Shown here: positions 1 to 11,402 of the stretch, one piece after another
Numbering within the stretch: the stretch's first letter is position 1
Layout of the letters: each line of letters begins with the position of its first letter
Assembly (NCBI GenBank): GCA_963920575.1
Contig: OY986967.1
Coordinates: 23,515,648 to 23,579,647 of the forward strand
Direction of reading: 5' to 3'
DNA length: 64,000 nucleotides
Origin: Narthecium ossifragum
Lineage: Eukaryota; Streptophyta; Magnoliopsida; Dioscoreales; Nartheciaceae
The notes under the pieces: model-generated
What the model saw: the letters and a program-made list of their open reading frames with translations, nothing else
Told to the model about the DNA's origin: nothing
Databases searched by the model: none
Program-made: the position numbers and the translations under genes

Positions 1-2463
1 GTCTCCTCAATTCTTGCCACTAGGCTTCGGGAGGTCCTGAGTTCACTCATTGGTGGGGAACAGTCCGCTTTTCTCTTGGGCAGGAGTATTTTTGATAACA
101 TTGGAGCGGCTCAAGAACTCTTTCACTCCCTACATGCCGCTCCAAAGAACAGAGCCTTAATGGCAATTAAAGTGGATATTAAGTCGGCCTACGACTCAGT
201 TAGATGGTCGTTTCTTAAGAAGGTCATGATAAAGATGGAGTTCCCTCAATTATGGATTGATTGGATCATGGCTTGCATATCCAAGACCAAATTTTCTCTC
301 ATTGTGAATGGGAGGGTGACAGGCCACTTTCAAGCTCAGAGGGGACTCCGACAGGGGGACCCAATCTCACAATTTCTTTTTCTTCTTGTGCAGGAAGTTC
401 TTTCTAAATTATTGAAAGAGCCGGTGACGGGTTTAGAAGGAGTTGTTTGTCGCCGTGGGGGTCCTTCGTTCTCTCATCTCCTTTATGCCGACGACTGTTT
501 ACTTGTCACTCGGGCTACCATCGATGAGGCGCAGAAGGCAACCAACATCCTTAGTACCTTCAAGGAGCTGGCTGGTCTTGAGGTGAATAATTCCAAGTCT
601 ATTATTAAGTTCTCTCCGTCTACTCCGGCAGCGTCTCGTCATGATATCTCTAACTTATTAAGGCTGGTCGAAACTAAGGATTGGATCACCTATCTTGGTG
701 TTCCAGTTGGTGCCGGAAGGCTAAACCCCTCGGCCTTCAATGGTCTTGTTGAGAAGGTGCAAGCTCGACTTGGTCGTTGGAATGCAGTCAAGCTTGCAGA
801 GGCAGGGAGGGCTACCTTAATCACTTCAGTTCTGCAAGCAGTTGTAGTCCATACTATGACTGCGTCTCATGTACCATCTTCTATCCTCAACAGCCTTGAT
901 TTTCTTTGTCGAGATTTCTTATGGGGAGGTAAAAAAGGTGGTTTCTCTCGTGTTGCTTGGGAGAAGGTATGCAGGCCTAAGGAACTAGGCGGTTTGGGCT
1001 TTAGAAGGTTGGGTGAATGGCAAAGGGCACTCAGGATGAAGCGGGCAGCCGATCTCTTCCTTGGTGGGGATTCTATTTATTCTCGTTTGGTCAGATCAAA
1101 ATATATTTGGCATGATCACTTGCCTGAGAAAATCCCAGGAAACTGTTCCTTCATGTGGAGGAAGGTTTGCCATGCGGCGAGTGAGTTGCGACTCGGGATT
1201 AGATGGGCACCGGCACAGTGGAGTAGAGTACACATCATGCGGGACTGCTGGGTCTTGGATATGCCATTATTGAAATATCCGAGTTTCTTTGCTGCTGACC
1301 CCTTTTTGGAGGATGCAAGGGTTGGTGACTTGATGAACGAAAGAGGTGAATGGGATACATGGTCAGTTAGGAGACTCTTTCATCCTAGCTTAGCAGAGAC
1401 CATTCTTCAAATGCCTATTGCAGAGGAGGAGAGGAAAGACAAAGCAGAGTGGATGTGTAGCAAGAACGGTGATATTACTGCATCAGCGACATATCTTTGG
1501 TTGGTGCAGAGGCTGAGGTGGAGTTCACATGACGATGCTGGTTGGGTCAGCCTTTGGAAGACCCAAGTTGGACCAAGGGTGAAGCAGTTTTTGTGGCACC
1601 TTTTTCACAACAGGGTGCCTGTTCTTGATTCCCTTTGGCGGGTTGGCGCAACATCGGATCGTGACTGCCCAAGATGCTTGAGAGTACCTGAGACTATCCA
1701 ACATATATTTTTTGAATGTACTTTTGCTTGTGATGTATGGTCGCAGGTGGGGGTACTGGATGGTTTAAACATCTTGTGCTTTAGCGTAGATCGCTGCTGG
1801 GATTTAATGACCTTGTCCTCTTCCAGTTTGAGCTCTTCTAAAAGGAAAACTGTTATTGGCTATTCAATTTGGTGGATTTGGAAGTCTAGGAATCGGCTCT
1901 TATTTAAGGATGAAAGGGCTGATGCTTCCAAGCTAGCATGGCACATTTTTAGACAATGTAAAGAGTTTTGGGCTGCAAGAGGGAATGATTTCCAGGGAGA
2001 CAGAGCATGGCATAGAGCTGTTGGAACTGACGTGCAGGGGAGTCCAATTGCAGTCTTTATCCGTTCAGATGCGGCTCTTCTTCTTGGCCAAGATGATTGC
2101 GGTATTGGTGTTGCATGTTTTGATCAAAGAGGTGATTGTATTTGGTTTTGGTCTGGGGTAGAGCGAGCCTCCTCGGCAATTGAAGCGGAGCTTTTGGCGA
2201 TTAAGGCGGCTATCAAAGTCGCAAAGGACCATGGCTTACGTGATATTGTTTTGGAGTCAGACTCTAAGATGGCGATTGGATACATAAATGGGTCTCTTGC
2301 TTGGCCAAGGGAACTTGAGAGTACTCTCAAATCAATTTGGTGGGAAGCGATCCATTCCAGACGATCAATTTTCTCTCACATTCCTAGGAGCTTGAATGGT
2401 GTCGCGGATGGTTTGGCAAGGAGGGCTCTTGTTTCGTTTGTTTCTCCCCTAGTTGGGGTGTAA
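1..2463 (+). CDS. LINE ORF2, partial: reverse transcriptase, zinc-knuckle and RNase H
   Basis: This is the C-terminal part of a plant L1 ORF2 polyprotein, which copies the LINE RNA into DNA at a nicked target. The frame is open upstream, so no start codon is claimed. Reverse transcriptase motifs include VDIKSAYDSVRW near 175-210, GLRQGDPIS near 346-370 and the catalytic YADD at 484-495. A zf-RVT region with a CPRC...HIFFEC arrangement lies near 1545-1760. A plant-type RNase H domain follows (about 2050-2440), with acidic positions in IRSDAA, AEL, LESDSK and VADGLAR. The frame runs undisturbed to TAA at 2461-2463, so this part is intact; the upstream endonuclease half cannot be judged. Confidence 0.95.
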   Translation, partial: VSSILATRLREVLSSLIGGEQSAFLLGRSIFDNIGAAQELFHSLHAAPKNRALMAIKVDIKSAYDSVRWSFLKKVMIKMEFPQLWIDWIMACISKTKFSLIVNGRVTGHFQAQRGLRQGDPISQFLFLLVQEVLSKLLKEPVTGLEGVVCRRGGPSFSHLLYADDCLLVTRATIDEAQKATNILSTFKELAGLEVNNSKSIIKFSPSTPAASRHDISNLLRLVETKDWITYLGVPVGAGRLNPSAFNGLVEKVQARLGRWNAVKLAEAGRATLITSVLQAVVVHTMTASHVPSSILNSLDFLCRDFLWGGKKGGFSRVAWEKVCRPKELGGLGFRRLGEWQRALRMKRAADLFLGGDSIYSRLVRSKYIWHDHLPEKIPGNCSFMWRKVCHAASELRLGIRWAPAQWSRVHIMRDCWVLDMPLLKYPSFFAADPFLEDARVGDLMNERGEWDTWSVRRLFHPSLAETILQMPIAEEERKDKAEWMCSKNGDITASATYLWLVQRLRWSSHDDAGWVSLWKTQVGPRVKQFLWHLFHNRVPVLDSLWRVGATSDRDCPRCLRVPETIQHIFFECTFACDVWSQVGVLDGLNILCFSVDRCWDLMTLSSSSLSSSKRKTVIGYSIWWIWKSRNRLLFKDERADASKLAWHIFRQCKEFWAARGNDFQGDRAWHRAVGTDVQGSPIAVFIRSDAALLLGQDDCGIGVACFDQRGDCIWFWSGVERASSAIEAELLAIKAAIKVAKDHGLRDIVLESDSKMAIGYINGSLAWPRELESTLKSIWWEAIHSRRSIFSHIPRSLNGVADGLARRALVSFVSPLVGV

Positions 2464-2546
2464 CCGTTTTCTTGATTTTGTTCTATAGTTACTTGTTTGT
2501 AGGTTTCTCAGCCTTCGGGCTTATCTAATCAAAAAAAAAAAAAAAA
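1..2546 (+). mobile_element. L1-type LINE, 3' part, ending in poly-A
   Basis: The reading frame is open from base 1, so the element begins left of the window. It ends with a short 3' UTR and a run of 16 A at 2531-2546, as expected of a target-primed LINE insertion. Immediately after the tail the sequence is beta-glucosidase copy A, about 8 bp inside intron 5, as alignment with copies B and C shows. The LINE is antisense to that gene. The target-site duplication cannot be checked because the left end is missing. Confidence 0.93.
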
Positions 2547-2554
2547 GATAGGAC

Positions 2555-3342
2555 CTCTGGAAAGGAGCTCATTGATGAGGTTGTTGTAATAATTGACACC
2601 CTCCCTGTTAACTCCCCCACTCAAGCTTCCATCTGTTCATCAGCAACATATCATAACCATAAATTAATATTAGCCATATCTGCTATATTATTCTTGAAAC
2701 AAGGTCTATAATTCTTACTTGGAAGAATTCTGGACCAAGCTATGGAGAACCTGTAAGCATCCATGTTAAGCCCCTTCATGATACTAACATCTTCCTGCAA
2801 TAACTTATTAGCTTTCTGAGTAATCAACACACACAGTAAAGGAATTAAAGAAGAATTAATGCTAATTAAATGGGGTCTAGAAGACACCTTATACTTATGA
2901 TAGGAGTCCTCAGCCACATCCCCATTGCTTCCATCATCAATCCTTTCTAAATTTCCACCATAAGCATCTTTACATGAGAGAGAGAGAGAGAGAGAGAGCT
3001 ATAAGTCAGAGAGGGAGAGGAAGAGAGAGACCAGGGTGCCTGTGAGTGAAGGTGTCCCAAATGCTTGGGCCCTTGCCACCTTCTCCTGCACCACCTTCAT
3101 ACTGCAAGGAAATTCAGTAAGCTTTTATTAGGAGATAATCCTAGAGATAGGGGGTTTCAGAGCTAATCATCATCTACTTGATAAGAAGAAGAGGCCGTCC
3201 CGAAGACGAAATCGGCGGGGAAGCTACTCCGGTTGAACGGGGCATTTCTCTTCGCAGACCATACCAGAACTGCTGCTGCTGATAAGGCGAAGAAGACGAA
3301 GAAGGGAAGAAGAGGATGGCCAATGCTGTCTCTTAAGCCCAT
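2555..3342 (-). CDS. Beta-glucosidase copy A, exons 1-5 only (GH1)
   Basis: First five exons of a GH1 beta-glucosidase on the minus strand. Exons by comparison with copies B and C: 3178-3342, 3032-3101, 2888-2946, 2719-2794 and 2555-2632, with lengths (165, 70, 59, 76, 78 bp) and phases identical to the intact copies. ATG is at 3342-3340. Exon 1 encodes a signal peptide and the GH1 start block [11 protein letters not shown]; exon 2 contains [10 protein letters not shown]. The exon 1 donor has CAA|GT instead of CAG|GT as in B and C, which is synonymous but likely weaker. A LINE follows the exon 5 donor by about 8 bp, so exons 6-13 with both catalytic glutamates would lie beyond it, outside the window. 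Whether this copy still functions cannot be decided. Confidence 0.85.
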
Positions 3343-3520
3343 CCTATGAGAAAGTGGTGTCTGCCGAAATGATCAAGTGTTCTCTTCTCTAGCTCTATGA
3401 GCCTTCTTTAAAGCAGAAGGAGGAGATTTTTTAAATTTGTTGGTGGGTCAATGGTTGCATCATCAAGCTAGATTGGAGAAGTTTCGTTGCAGATCTCCTC
3501 GGAGAATATCTCTTAATTTA

Positions 3521-3648
3521 GAGGGTGTTTGGTTGCGTGAATCATTGATGCAGGTGCATCGTGGGATGCATGCATCGGCCATTTGATGCTGGTGTTTGAT
3601 TTGCCTTTGGGATCATATGATGCAACATTATTTATATAATGTTCACAT

Positions 3649-3683
<35 letters not shown>

Positions 3684-3844
3684 CGTATAATTTTCATATA
3701 ATGATACAATAAAGTTAAATTTTAATATATATAATATTAAAACATCGTATAATGTTCACATAATAATGCAATAAAGTTAAATTTTAACACACATATTAAA
3801 ATATTATATTATTTTAATCTAATATATATATATATTATATATCT

Positions 3845-3911
<67 letters not shown>

Positions 3912-4412
3912 CATATAAAGATCACATAATGATGCAATAAAGTTAAATTTTAATATACATATTATAATATTTTAATCTCAATAATATATATATATACTAT
4001 TTATATAAAGTTCATATAATGATGCAATAAAGTTAAATTTTAATATATATATATTAAAATATTATATTATTTTAATCTCAATGATATATATATATATTAT
4101 TGATATAATGCTCTGAATATATATATTAAAATTTTATTATATTATGTTTGGTTTGCCTTTGGGTCAGTGTCGGGTTCGTCAGTGAAAGCTCGCGCGAGGG
4201 TGTATCATATGAAACGCCCATTTTGGTCATTTCATACGATGCACGAAATCAGCTGAAAATGCATCGTGTGATGCATGCGTTGCGCGATGCGCCGTGCGAA
4301 CCAAACGATGAATCGGAGTATCAGTGTGCATCGATGCACCCTGCGAACCAAACATGAGATTGATGCATCATGATACATCACATCGTGCGATGCACCCAAA
4401 CCAAACAGGCCC
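3521..4412. mobile_element. Tourist/PIF-Harbinger-like MITE with TTA target duplication
   Basis: The termini are imperfect inverted repeats: GAGGGTGTTTGGTT on the left and, read inward from the right, GGGCCTGTTTGGTT. The element is flanked by TTA at 3518-3520 and 4413-4415, the target duplication of PIF/Harbinger-type MITEs. The same position upstream of copies B and C reads straight through (aatttgatgatatgatg), giving a natural empty site. Subterminal parts are rich in GATGCATC-like words. The 0.5 kb centre is AT-rich with (AT)n runs. No transposase is encoded. Confidence 0.85.
3850..3906. repeat. (AT)n microsatellite inside the MITE
   Basis: Nearly uninterrupted TA dinucleotides. Shorter runs occur at about 3653-3680, 3985-3998 and 4084-4098 within the same element. 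Confidence 0.95.
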
Positions 4413-4440
4413 TTAATGATATGATGTTCAAACGTGTTAA

Positions 4441-4672
4441 GGGTGCATTTGGCTCACATGGATGAAGCACATGAGCGGGATGGAAGGAATTTATGATTTT
4501 TTATTCCATCCATTTATGCACTCAGCAGCTGCCACAAATAAAAAAGGGGTGGAATCCGTCTTCCAAGAACCATTCCGGATCCCATAAATGACATCCGCTC
4601 GTACCATTCTGACCGAAGGATTTTGGCTGACACCATTCCAAGCGGACATCCAAACACCCAAACACCCCACTA
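4441..4672. repeat. Short TIR-like repeat upstream of copy A
   Basis: Begins GGGTGCATTTGGCTCACATG and ends ...CATCCAAACACCCAAACACC. The same block occurs upstream of copies B (38944-39116) and C (57342-57499), where the ends are GGGTGCGTTTGG and CCAAACACGCAAC, a roughly inverted pair. It is probably an old hAT-like or other MITE that was already present before the gene duplication. The superfamily is not resolved. Confidence 0.45.
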
Positions 4673-5060
4673 AAGAAGGATCCCAACACCGGGGTTACAT
4701 ATCTGACCTCCATAAAATTATTTTACCCCGCGTAGGTGGATGTGGACTCCGATGAGATTATTTATATTATATAGATTTCCTTACGGGGATCAGTACTACA
4801 TGTCTGACCTTCCCTTTAATTACTTTAGTTCATGTAATAAGTGGGATGTAGACTTCGAATGAGATTATTTTAAGTATGGGATGTAAACTTCGAATGAGAT
4901 TATTTAAGTATGTAAAGTGAAACCCTCGGCATCCTCCTCTTCAAAAACTAAGCTCCAATGAATAAAAACAATCATGAATAAAGATCCTCACACGAACATC
5001 CCTCAATAGATCTGTTGAATAAATTCAAGCACCGGTGCGCACCAACCTATTCAGAAAAGC
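4673..5060. other. Duplicated non-coding upstream flank of copy A
   Basis: Contains blocks shared with the upstream flanks of copies B and C, for example 'attatatagatttcctta' near 4772 and a short internal repeat 'gacttcgaatgagatta' near 4850-4905. No gene seen. Confidence 0.5.
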
Positions 5061-5198
5061 TATCGTTTTGCATCTAAACTAGCAATTAAAATCAAGATAC
5101 CCATCAAAGCCCGCATCTTTCATACTTTCAAGGAAGAAAGAGGGAGAAAAAAAAACAACAACACTTCAAGAAGCAGTTCAAGACGAGCAAGAAAGCAC

Positions 5199-5462
5199 CT
5201 TGTGCAGATGTCGGTGCGCGTCGGCGATGCCCATGGCCTCAACATCCAGAGAGTCAACCCTCTTGGGCTTCTTGGCCAGCCTCCTCCGGAGGGTCCCAGC
5301 GGGTTCAGACCCCTCCGGCATCACCCGTCGTCCTCGAGCGAACTCCTCTTCTCCCTCCAACGCCAACAACCACGGCGGCGTGGAGTCGGAGTCGACCTCG
5401 CTCCCGTCGACCCAGTGCCGCTCCGCCGCCGAGCTCGCCACCCCCCCTCCCCCCGCTCCCAA
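5199..5462 (-). pseudogene. HAK/KUP potassium transporter, first-exon fragment (copy 1)
   Basis: The minus strand encodes the cytosolic N-terminus typical of plant KT/HAK/KUP potassium transporters: WVDGSEVDSDSTPPW, then RRRLAKKPKRVDSLDVEAM, ending at a GT donor (HLHK|GT) at 5199/5198. In intact family members the conserved first membrane segments follow in the next exon. Nothing of that kind appears downstream on the minus strand before 4.4 kb, so only this exon is present. No in-frame ATG precedes the WVDGSEVDSD block. The flank 5463-5660 is shared with the second copy at 26.1 kb and may be the old 5' UTR/promoter. Family assignment rests on motif recognition, not on a search. Confidence 0.7.
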
Positions 5463-5735
5463 AGCTACAAACTAAAAGCTTCCTGTTTCTTGGTAGTACT
5501 CAGATAGTCAGATGCAAGGGTTGATCTGCTGGGATTGGGGTGGACCATCTCTGAAGCTCATTTCTGTTTTTCGGACAGTAGTTCAGCTCGGGGAATCTTT
5601 TTGGTCACAGATTTGGTTATTTCTGTTTGCAGATTCTCTCTCCTTTGAGGGTTCTTTTGCTAATTAATAATAATGCATTACAATTGATTGACTTCAGGAA
5701 TCCTTTTTCCTGCGCACATATAACCAAATTATTTT

Positions 5736-5741
<6 letters not shown>

Positions 5742-5791
<50 letters not shown>
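5742..5791. repeat. (AT)n microsatellite
   Basis: About 50 bp of TA dinucleotides after 'ttatcga'. Confidence 0.95.
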
Positions 5792-5793
<2 letters not shown>

Positions 5794-6429
5794 TTTTTAG
5801 GAAATACTTTTACGAATTTAAGTCTCGATGGAAACATCATTATCAAATTTAAATCTCAATGGAGTTTAAATGGAGTGATTTTTATGTTTATATCGTGAGA
5901 GGCAAATGCGTACGAACGAACTCGTATAATAGACACGACTTGGAACTGTTGGTGCGGAGATCGTAAGTCATTGAAGTAATGTAATGTGAGCAGTAACACC
6001 TAATTAATCTTTTGACTCAATTTAATAAAATGTAAAAAAAATGTCTTTACGTGGCCAGTAAGGTACTCAAAAAGTCAAAAGTAGTCGAACTCGGAATCAT
6101 AACTAAATAATAATTGTCCAACTTTATATGCATAGCTTGTGCCGAAATGCAATTCAATCAACATGTGCATGGGACCCGAGCTGGGGACTTCCCAGTGTGG
6201 AGATCTAAGTCAGAGCCTTGGCAGCAGCAACTTATGCTAGAAATGAGGAGTGTGGCTTTAATGACGCCATGAATGCAGGCACATGCCCAGTGAGCTGTGA
6301 GCTCAACTAATAATTATGCGGTTTAGATTGGCAAAGAGAACTACCAATTTGATCATTCCGTCTGGAGATGATTTACCACCGCCTACATCCTTTTTTACCA
6401 CAATTGCAACAAGATACTAATACTATAAC
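5792..6429. other. Unassigned AT-rich intergenic sequence
   Basis: No convincing reading frame, repeat boundary or RNA gene seen. Its right edge is the ATAAC target copy of the next solo LTR. Confidence 0.5.
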
Positions 6430-7581
6430 TGTTGATGAGGAAATCTTGTTGTAAACCGACAATGATTAAACAAGTCAAAATGTCAAAATCAGGGACGTGA
6501 TAAGTCTCAATTCTTTCAAACACTCAGTTCGAACGGAAGTGTCAAATTAAATGGAAAACGTGATCATACTTGTTTCAACTATCTTTTATATAAATACTGA
6601 TAAAGACAATTGGAAACAGACATAAATTATTCCCGAATAAAACCTAAATTAAATTAAGATTATCTAAATCAACTAATTAAACTAGAAAACGAAGAATATT
6701 GACTAGAAAAGGAAGAACAACACTTAAAACCTAATTAAATCTAGATTATTTCCATATTAATCCTACAATTGGAAAGAATAAAAACTACTTAGATTAAACT
6801 AGTTTATCTTAATCTAAAGATTAATCTAACCTAACTAACCCTAGTATAAGTCTAGATTAACCCTATAGTAAACTTAAATTAATCTACTGAAGAAGAAAAA
6901 AACTACTATTAATTAAACCATGTTAACTAGATTAATCTAAGAAAACAGTATAGAAAAACATTAAAGAACTGAACTATCTTCATTAAAAATAACTTACAAA
7001 TACAAAAGGAACGCATGAATCCATGCTTAAAAGCTGGTTACAAGAGTGTCAGAGAGTGTACAGTAGTGAAGGGAAGGCTATTTATATCTAATGAACTAAT
7101 AACTGCTCCCGCCTTTAGTGGTTATGACGCAAGTGTAGGAGATCATGTTGTAATTGCGTCACAACTGATCCTTCCACGTTCAGTTCTGAGTTTGTGATCA
7201 CACGTGGCCGATGATCCTTCATTGCACACGTTATGATTACGTTGAATTACTTATCGTTTCTTGTCCACGTCATACTTGCATGTGTTTTATGACCTTAATT
7301 GGCACATGCTTTAATTGCTTTTGGACGATAGCTTTGACTAGCTTGCCTCGTCATGACCTTTGGTCGATCATCTTCCTTTGCTTGTTTCATACTCATCTTT
7401 GGGCGATGATTTGGCTTCATAGCTTATGGACGATGCTCAGCCCCTATATATCTACATATGATCGTCCATTTGGCCGATGGTTTGCATCTGGACGATGAAA
7501 CCATGTACTTATCAGTCATCGATCATTGTTATTTTACTTACGTGTTCGTCATTAATTATTTAGATATTATTTTGGCTAACA
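6430..7581 (-). mobile_element. Solo LTR, 1.15 kb, TSD ATAAC
   Basis: Ends TGTTGATGAG...TTGGCTAACA, flanked by ATAAC at 6425-6429 and 7582-7586. It resembles the LTR at 51959-53089, which carries an adjacent primer site and fixes the minus orientation. A TATA-like motif (CTATTTATA on the plus strand) lies near 7078-7087. Upstream of it on the minus strand, 7200-7500 is rich in degenerate inverted words such as GATCGTCC, GGACGATG and CGATCATC, a decayed relative of the GATCGATC arrays described below. Confidence 0.85.
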
Positions 7582-7854
7582 ATAACTATCATTAATCATA
7601 AACATTGTTGGTGGTTGGCTTATCAATCATTCAATAATGTACGTGAATTAGAATGAACTGACAGATATCCTTGGTTGTTGGTCGACTATATTGCCATAAT
7701 TCTCCAATTAGTTATTTCTAGTGCCAACATCAATTGATGAGTCAAACGAGAAGAGTTACTTGTAAAATGTGTTACCTCTTTGATATTTACTTCTCCGAGG
7801 CAGTCGAAAAATAAAGTGTTTAATTATATATTTGCGACTTGATAACTTGATCTA
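7582..7854. other. Unassigned segment between solo LTR and gag remnant
   Basis: AT-rich and non-coding. It may belong to the internal region of the Athila/Tat-like element on the right or to the sequence it inserted into; no boundary is visible. Confidence 0.4.
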
Positions 7855-10515
7855 TCAGGTCGATGCATTTCCTACTACTACTGAATCAAGGTGTTGTAAT
7901 GAGAGAGCTTTATGATAGAAATCTTTTATTTGATTTTTTTCCATTGAAATTTTTTTTTTCCTTTTAAGAGAAGTATGTGTGTTATGAGATGCCATAGAAT
8001 CCTTAGGTGCATGTTTATCTTTGAACGATGAAGATGCATGTGGTGAAGAAGGTATGCACTCATGCAATGGTAACGATGAATGTATGTCATACTCATGCTC
8101 TTGTGAAATGTCATTCGGCTCCTCCACATTGGGAAATGTTTTGCCACTCCGTAGGATCGTCACCGCGTTGACTTGTTTATGAATTGAATCAATGGAGTGT
8201 TGGCCTTTTGGGTTGGGGATGGGTTGGCTAGGTAATCGCCCCTCTTTCCTCCTAGACATTGCATTGGCCAATTGACCCAATTGTACCTCAATTTTGGCTA
8301 TGGATTGAGAGTGAGAATGAAACAATTGGGTACTAGTCTCAAAGGTATCCAAAGCCTTCAAAAGTCTCTCATCAATGTTTTGATCGCTCTTTGGATGTGA
8401 TTGAGAATGAGAAGGTTGGCTTGTGGGCACTTGAGGTTGTGGAGATACATATGGTTGATGTCCCCAAGATTGATGTGGTTGAGCTTGATAAGGTGCTTGG
8501 GACGGATAAGCTTGGGAAGGCCAATATGAAGGTTGGAATGGAGGAGCTTGGCCTTGAGCATTAGAAGGATATGTTGGTTGAAATTTTGGAGGATAATTTG
8601 GGCTTTGAGTGTCCATGGATGGCGGCCTTGGGTTGAAAGAATTTGGTTGTTGGCCGGGTGTCCTCCAAGAGAAATTTGGATGGTCTCTCAAACCGAGATT
8701 GTAAGTGTTGGAATAAGGATCATAGGCTGGCTTGGATTGATTATACATTGCATTCACATGTTCTTGCACTAGCTTCGGGTAGTAGCATGCCAAATGGCAA
8801 TCGATTACATCGTGACCGGGAGCGGAGCACAAGAAACAAAGTTCCCCCAAAGATGAAGGCAACAAAGGACTAGAGGAAGCAACTTGATTTATAGTTTGGG
8901 TAAGGACTTGATCAAGCTTCCTACTCAAAGCATCAACTTGTTGGACGAGAAGGGTTGACTCATTCAGCTCAAGAATTCCTTTAAGAGTAGGTTGGCTAGA
9001 AGACCCTCGGTTGTTTCTAGAGGAAGAGGAATGGTGTTGTGAGTTCTCGGCAAGTTTCTCAAAAAGTTTCCAAGAATCATCAAGAGGGTTTGTGATAAAG
9101 ACTCCCCTACACGCGGCATCAATAGTCAATTGGTACCTCTCCTTAAGACCTTTGTAAAAATTTTCTACTATAGCCCATTGCGGAAATTGATGATGGGAAC
9201 ACTTCCTAAGAAGTTCTCTATATCGGTCCCAAGCTTCATGGAACGCTTCATCATCTGCTTGTCTAAATGATGCAATCTCTTGCCGAAGATCACTACTTTT
9301 AGTAATTGGAAAGAATTTAGAAAGAAATTGGGCTTGTAGTTGAGGCCAAGTTGAGATAGATCGAGGTTCCAAAAAAGTAAGCCAATATTTGGCTTTACTC
9401 TTGAGAGTGAAAGGGAACAATTTGAGTCTCCAAGTGTCGCGCCCCGACCCGCACAGCGCACCCGGGCCGGGACCGCGAGGGGGAAACCACCTACAACCAC
9501 TAGCCTCAACTGGCGGAAACAGTTGAGACTAAAGGACAGCTGGCGAAAATAGCTGCCAACAAACAGAGAAAAGGCGAAAGCAAGCTAAACAACAACTATT
9601 AACATTTATTACAAAACAGTAATAAAAAGAGTTAACAGGGTTTAGAACAACAAGCTACAAGGGATCACAATCCCCAAAAAGAAGCCACACCACCCACCGG
9701 GGTCTCCGCGAACGCACAAACGAACCCATCCTGACCCTCAGACATGGTCAGGATCCGGAGCGCTGCCACGAGACGACCGAGGGGGGTAACACTGGGACAG
9801 AGCGGCCACCTGCACCTGCAACAAACACAGTCCAGGTAGGCATGAGCAATACCTCAGCAGGGTCCTACTCTACAACTCCCACACACAAGGGTAAAGCAAC
9901 CAGACACCCTCTGATGCCAAGTACCGAGGCTTGCCAAGGATCCCACAATCCCATCAATAACCCGAAGGGTTCCTGTCCTAGGTGCGTATCTCCGATAACG
10001 CCACTGCTCAGGGGTGGGCAACTCCGACATTCCCTGACACAGGGTGGACACGACGCAACCAGTAGGACCCCCTTCTCCAAGTGGGATCTCCGCACTTGGC
10101 GGAACAACCGAAGTTAAGACTACCATCACTCGGTACTCCAAGCAGCAGAGTCAACACAGACCCAACCTACCCTAGCATGCCTAATGCACAGGAAAACAGG
10201 GCAGGATAAAATATGATAAAGCTGTAAACAACCAACACAGCAAGGGCACACCTTCGGCCCATTTATACTAAACACTCCCGAGGGTCATGACTCCCTCGGT
10301 TCACCACAAAGCGGTAAGGGCGCACCTTCGGCCCATTTATTCTACACATCCCGAGAGACATCACTCTCTCGGTTCAACCACAAAGCGGTAAGCATTCATG
10401 CATGATCCATAACAGGACAAGCCCCGAGGGCAAAACCGTAACAACCACTTGCATGCGAAGCCCCGCGGGCAAAACAGCATTTAAATCAAGTAAAAACCCT
10501 CTCTGCACCGAAGGA

Positions 10516-10749
10516 GATCGATCTCCTAAAGCATGGAGATCGATCTTCCTCGAGGCGAGGAGCACCAGTCCAAGTCACCCCCACGAGATCGATCTCCACC
10601 CATATGAAGATCGATTTTGTAGGTGACGTGGACGCAAACCGCACAGGCACCAGCCGCCAAGAGATCGATCTCCCTCCCAGGGAGATCGCTCTCGCTCGGG
10701 CGGGCTGGGCCACCCCGACCAAGATCGATCTCATCCCATGAGATCGATC
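10516..10749. repeat. Paired GATCGATC palindromes, four pairs
   Basis: Core starts: 10516/10538, 10587/10609, 10663/10684, 10723/10742. Within-pair spacing is 22, 22, 21 and 19 bp; pair-to-pair distances are 71, 76 and 60 bp. The first pair has 14-bp arms GGAGATCGATCTCC separated by 8 bp, able to form a hairpin. A few cores have one mismatch. Confidence 0.93.
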
Positions 10750-11306
10750 ATGCTTGGGTCACGCCGGCGGCCGGACGGCGAGGAACACCGTCGAGAACCG
10801 CCACCATACCTCACCAAACTAGGTGGGCTGGTAGATCTCAGTGCCACGAAGCTACTCAAGGCTTCCAAACCAAAAACCAACATCTATACACGGAGATCTA
10901 AGGAAAACAAATCCGGATCTCAAAACCCAAAGGCAGCCAGAGTCTTAGAAGAAGAACCCTACCTCTTCAACGCAGCTTCGATCCACAAGTCCTGCCCCAG
11001 GACCTTCCTCGCCTTGCCACGAACCCAACGAGCCTTCAAGCTCCCGGAGAGGTGGCCGGAGGAGGAAGAACGGCGAGCGAAAGCTCTCAGCCGGAACAGG
11101 GGAAAGCAGAGCCGCGAGGAAGAAGAAGAGAAGAAGGGAAAGAAAGGAAGGAGGAGGGGAAGGGGTAAGGCCGGGGGAAAGCCGGCGAAGGCGGGGAAAA
11201 GCTGGGGGAGGGGAGGGAAAGTCTTCCCTCCCCTGACAGGGGAAGCGACGGCCACCGCGGTGGCCGTCCTTCGGATGCCACCGACAGAGACTTCCAGGCA
11301 CAGAGA

Positions 11307-11402
11307 GATCGATCTTCAAGGCCATGAAGATCGATCTCCCTTGCTCAGAACGGCGACAACTAGGCACAGAGAGATCGATCTTCATTGCCATGGAGATCGA
11401 TC
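11307..11402. repeat. Paired GATCGATC palindromes, two pairs
   Basis: Cores start at 11307/11329 and 11373/11395. Both pairs have 22-bp spacing, and the pairs are 66 bp apart. This is the second, LTR-start-proximal group in the same solo LTR. Confidence 0.93.

Noticed and set aside
1061..1273. Second frame inside the LINE ORF2
   Set aside because: Shadow of the reverse transcriptase frame, no motif.
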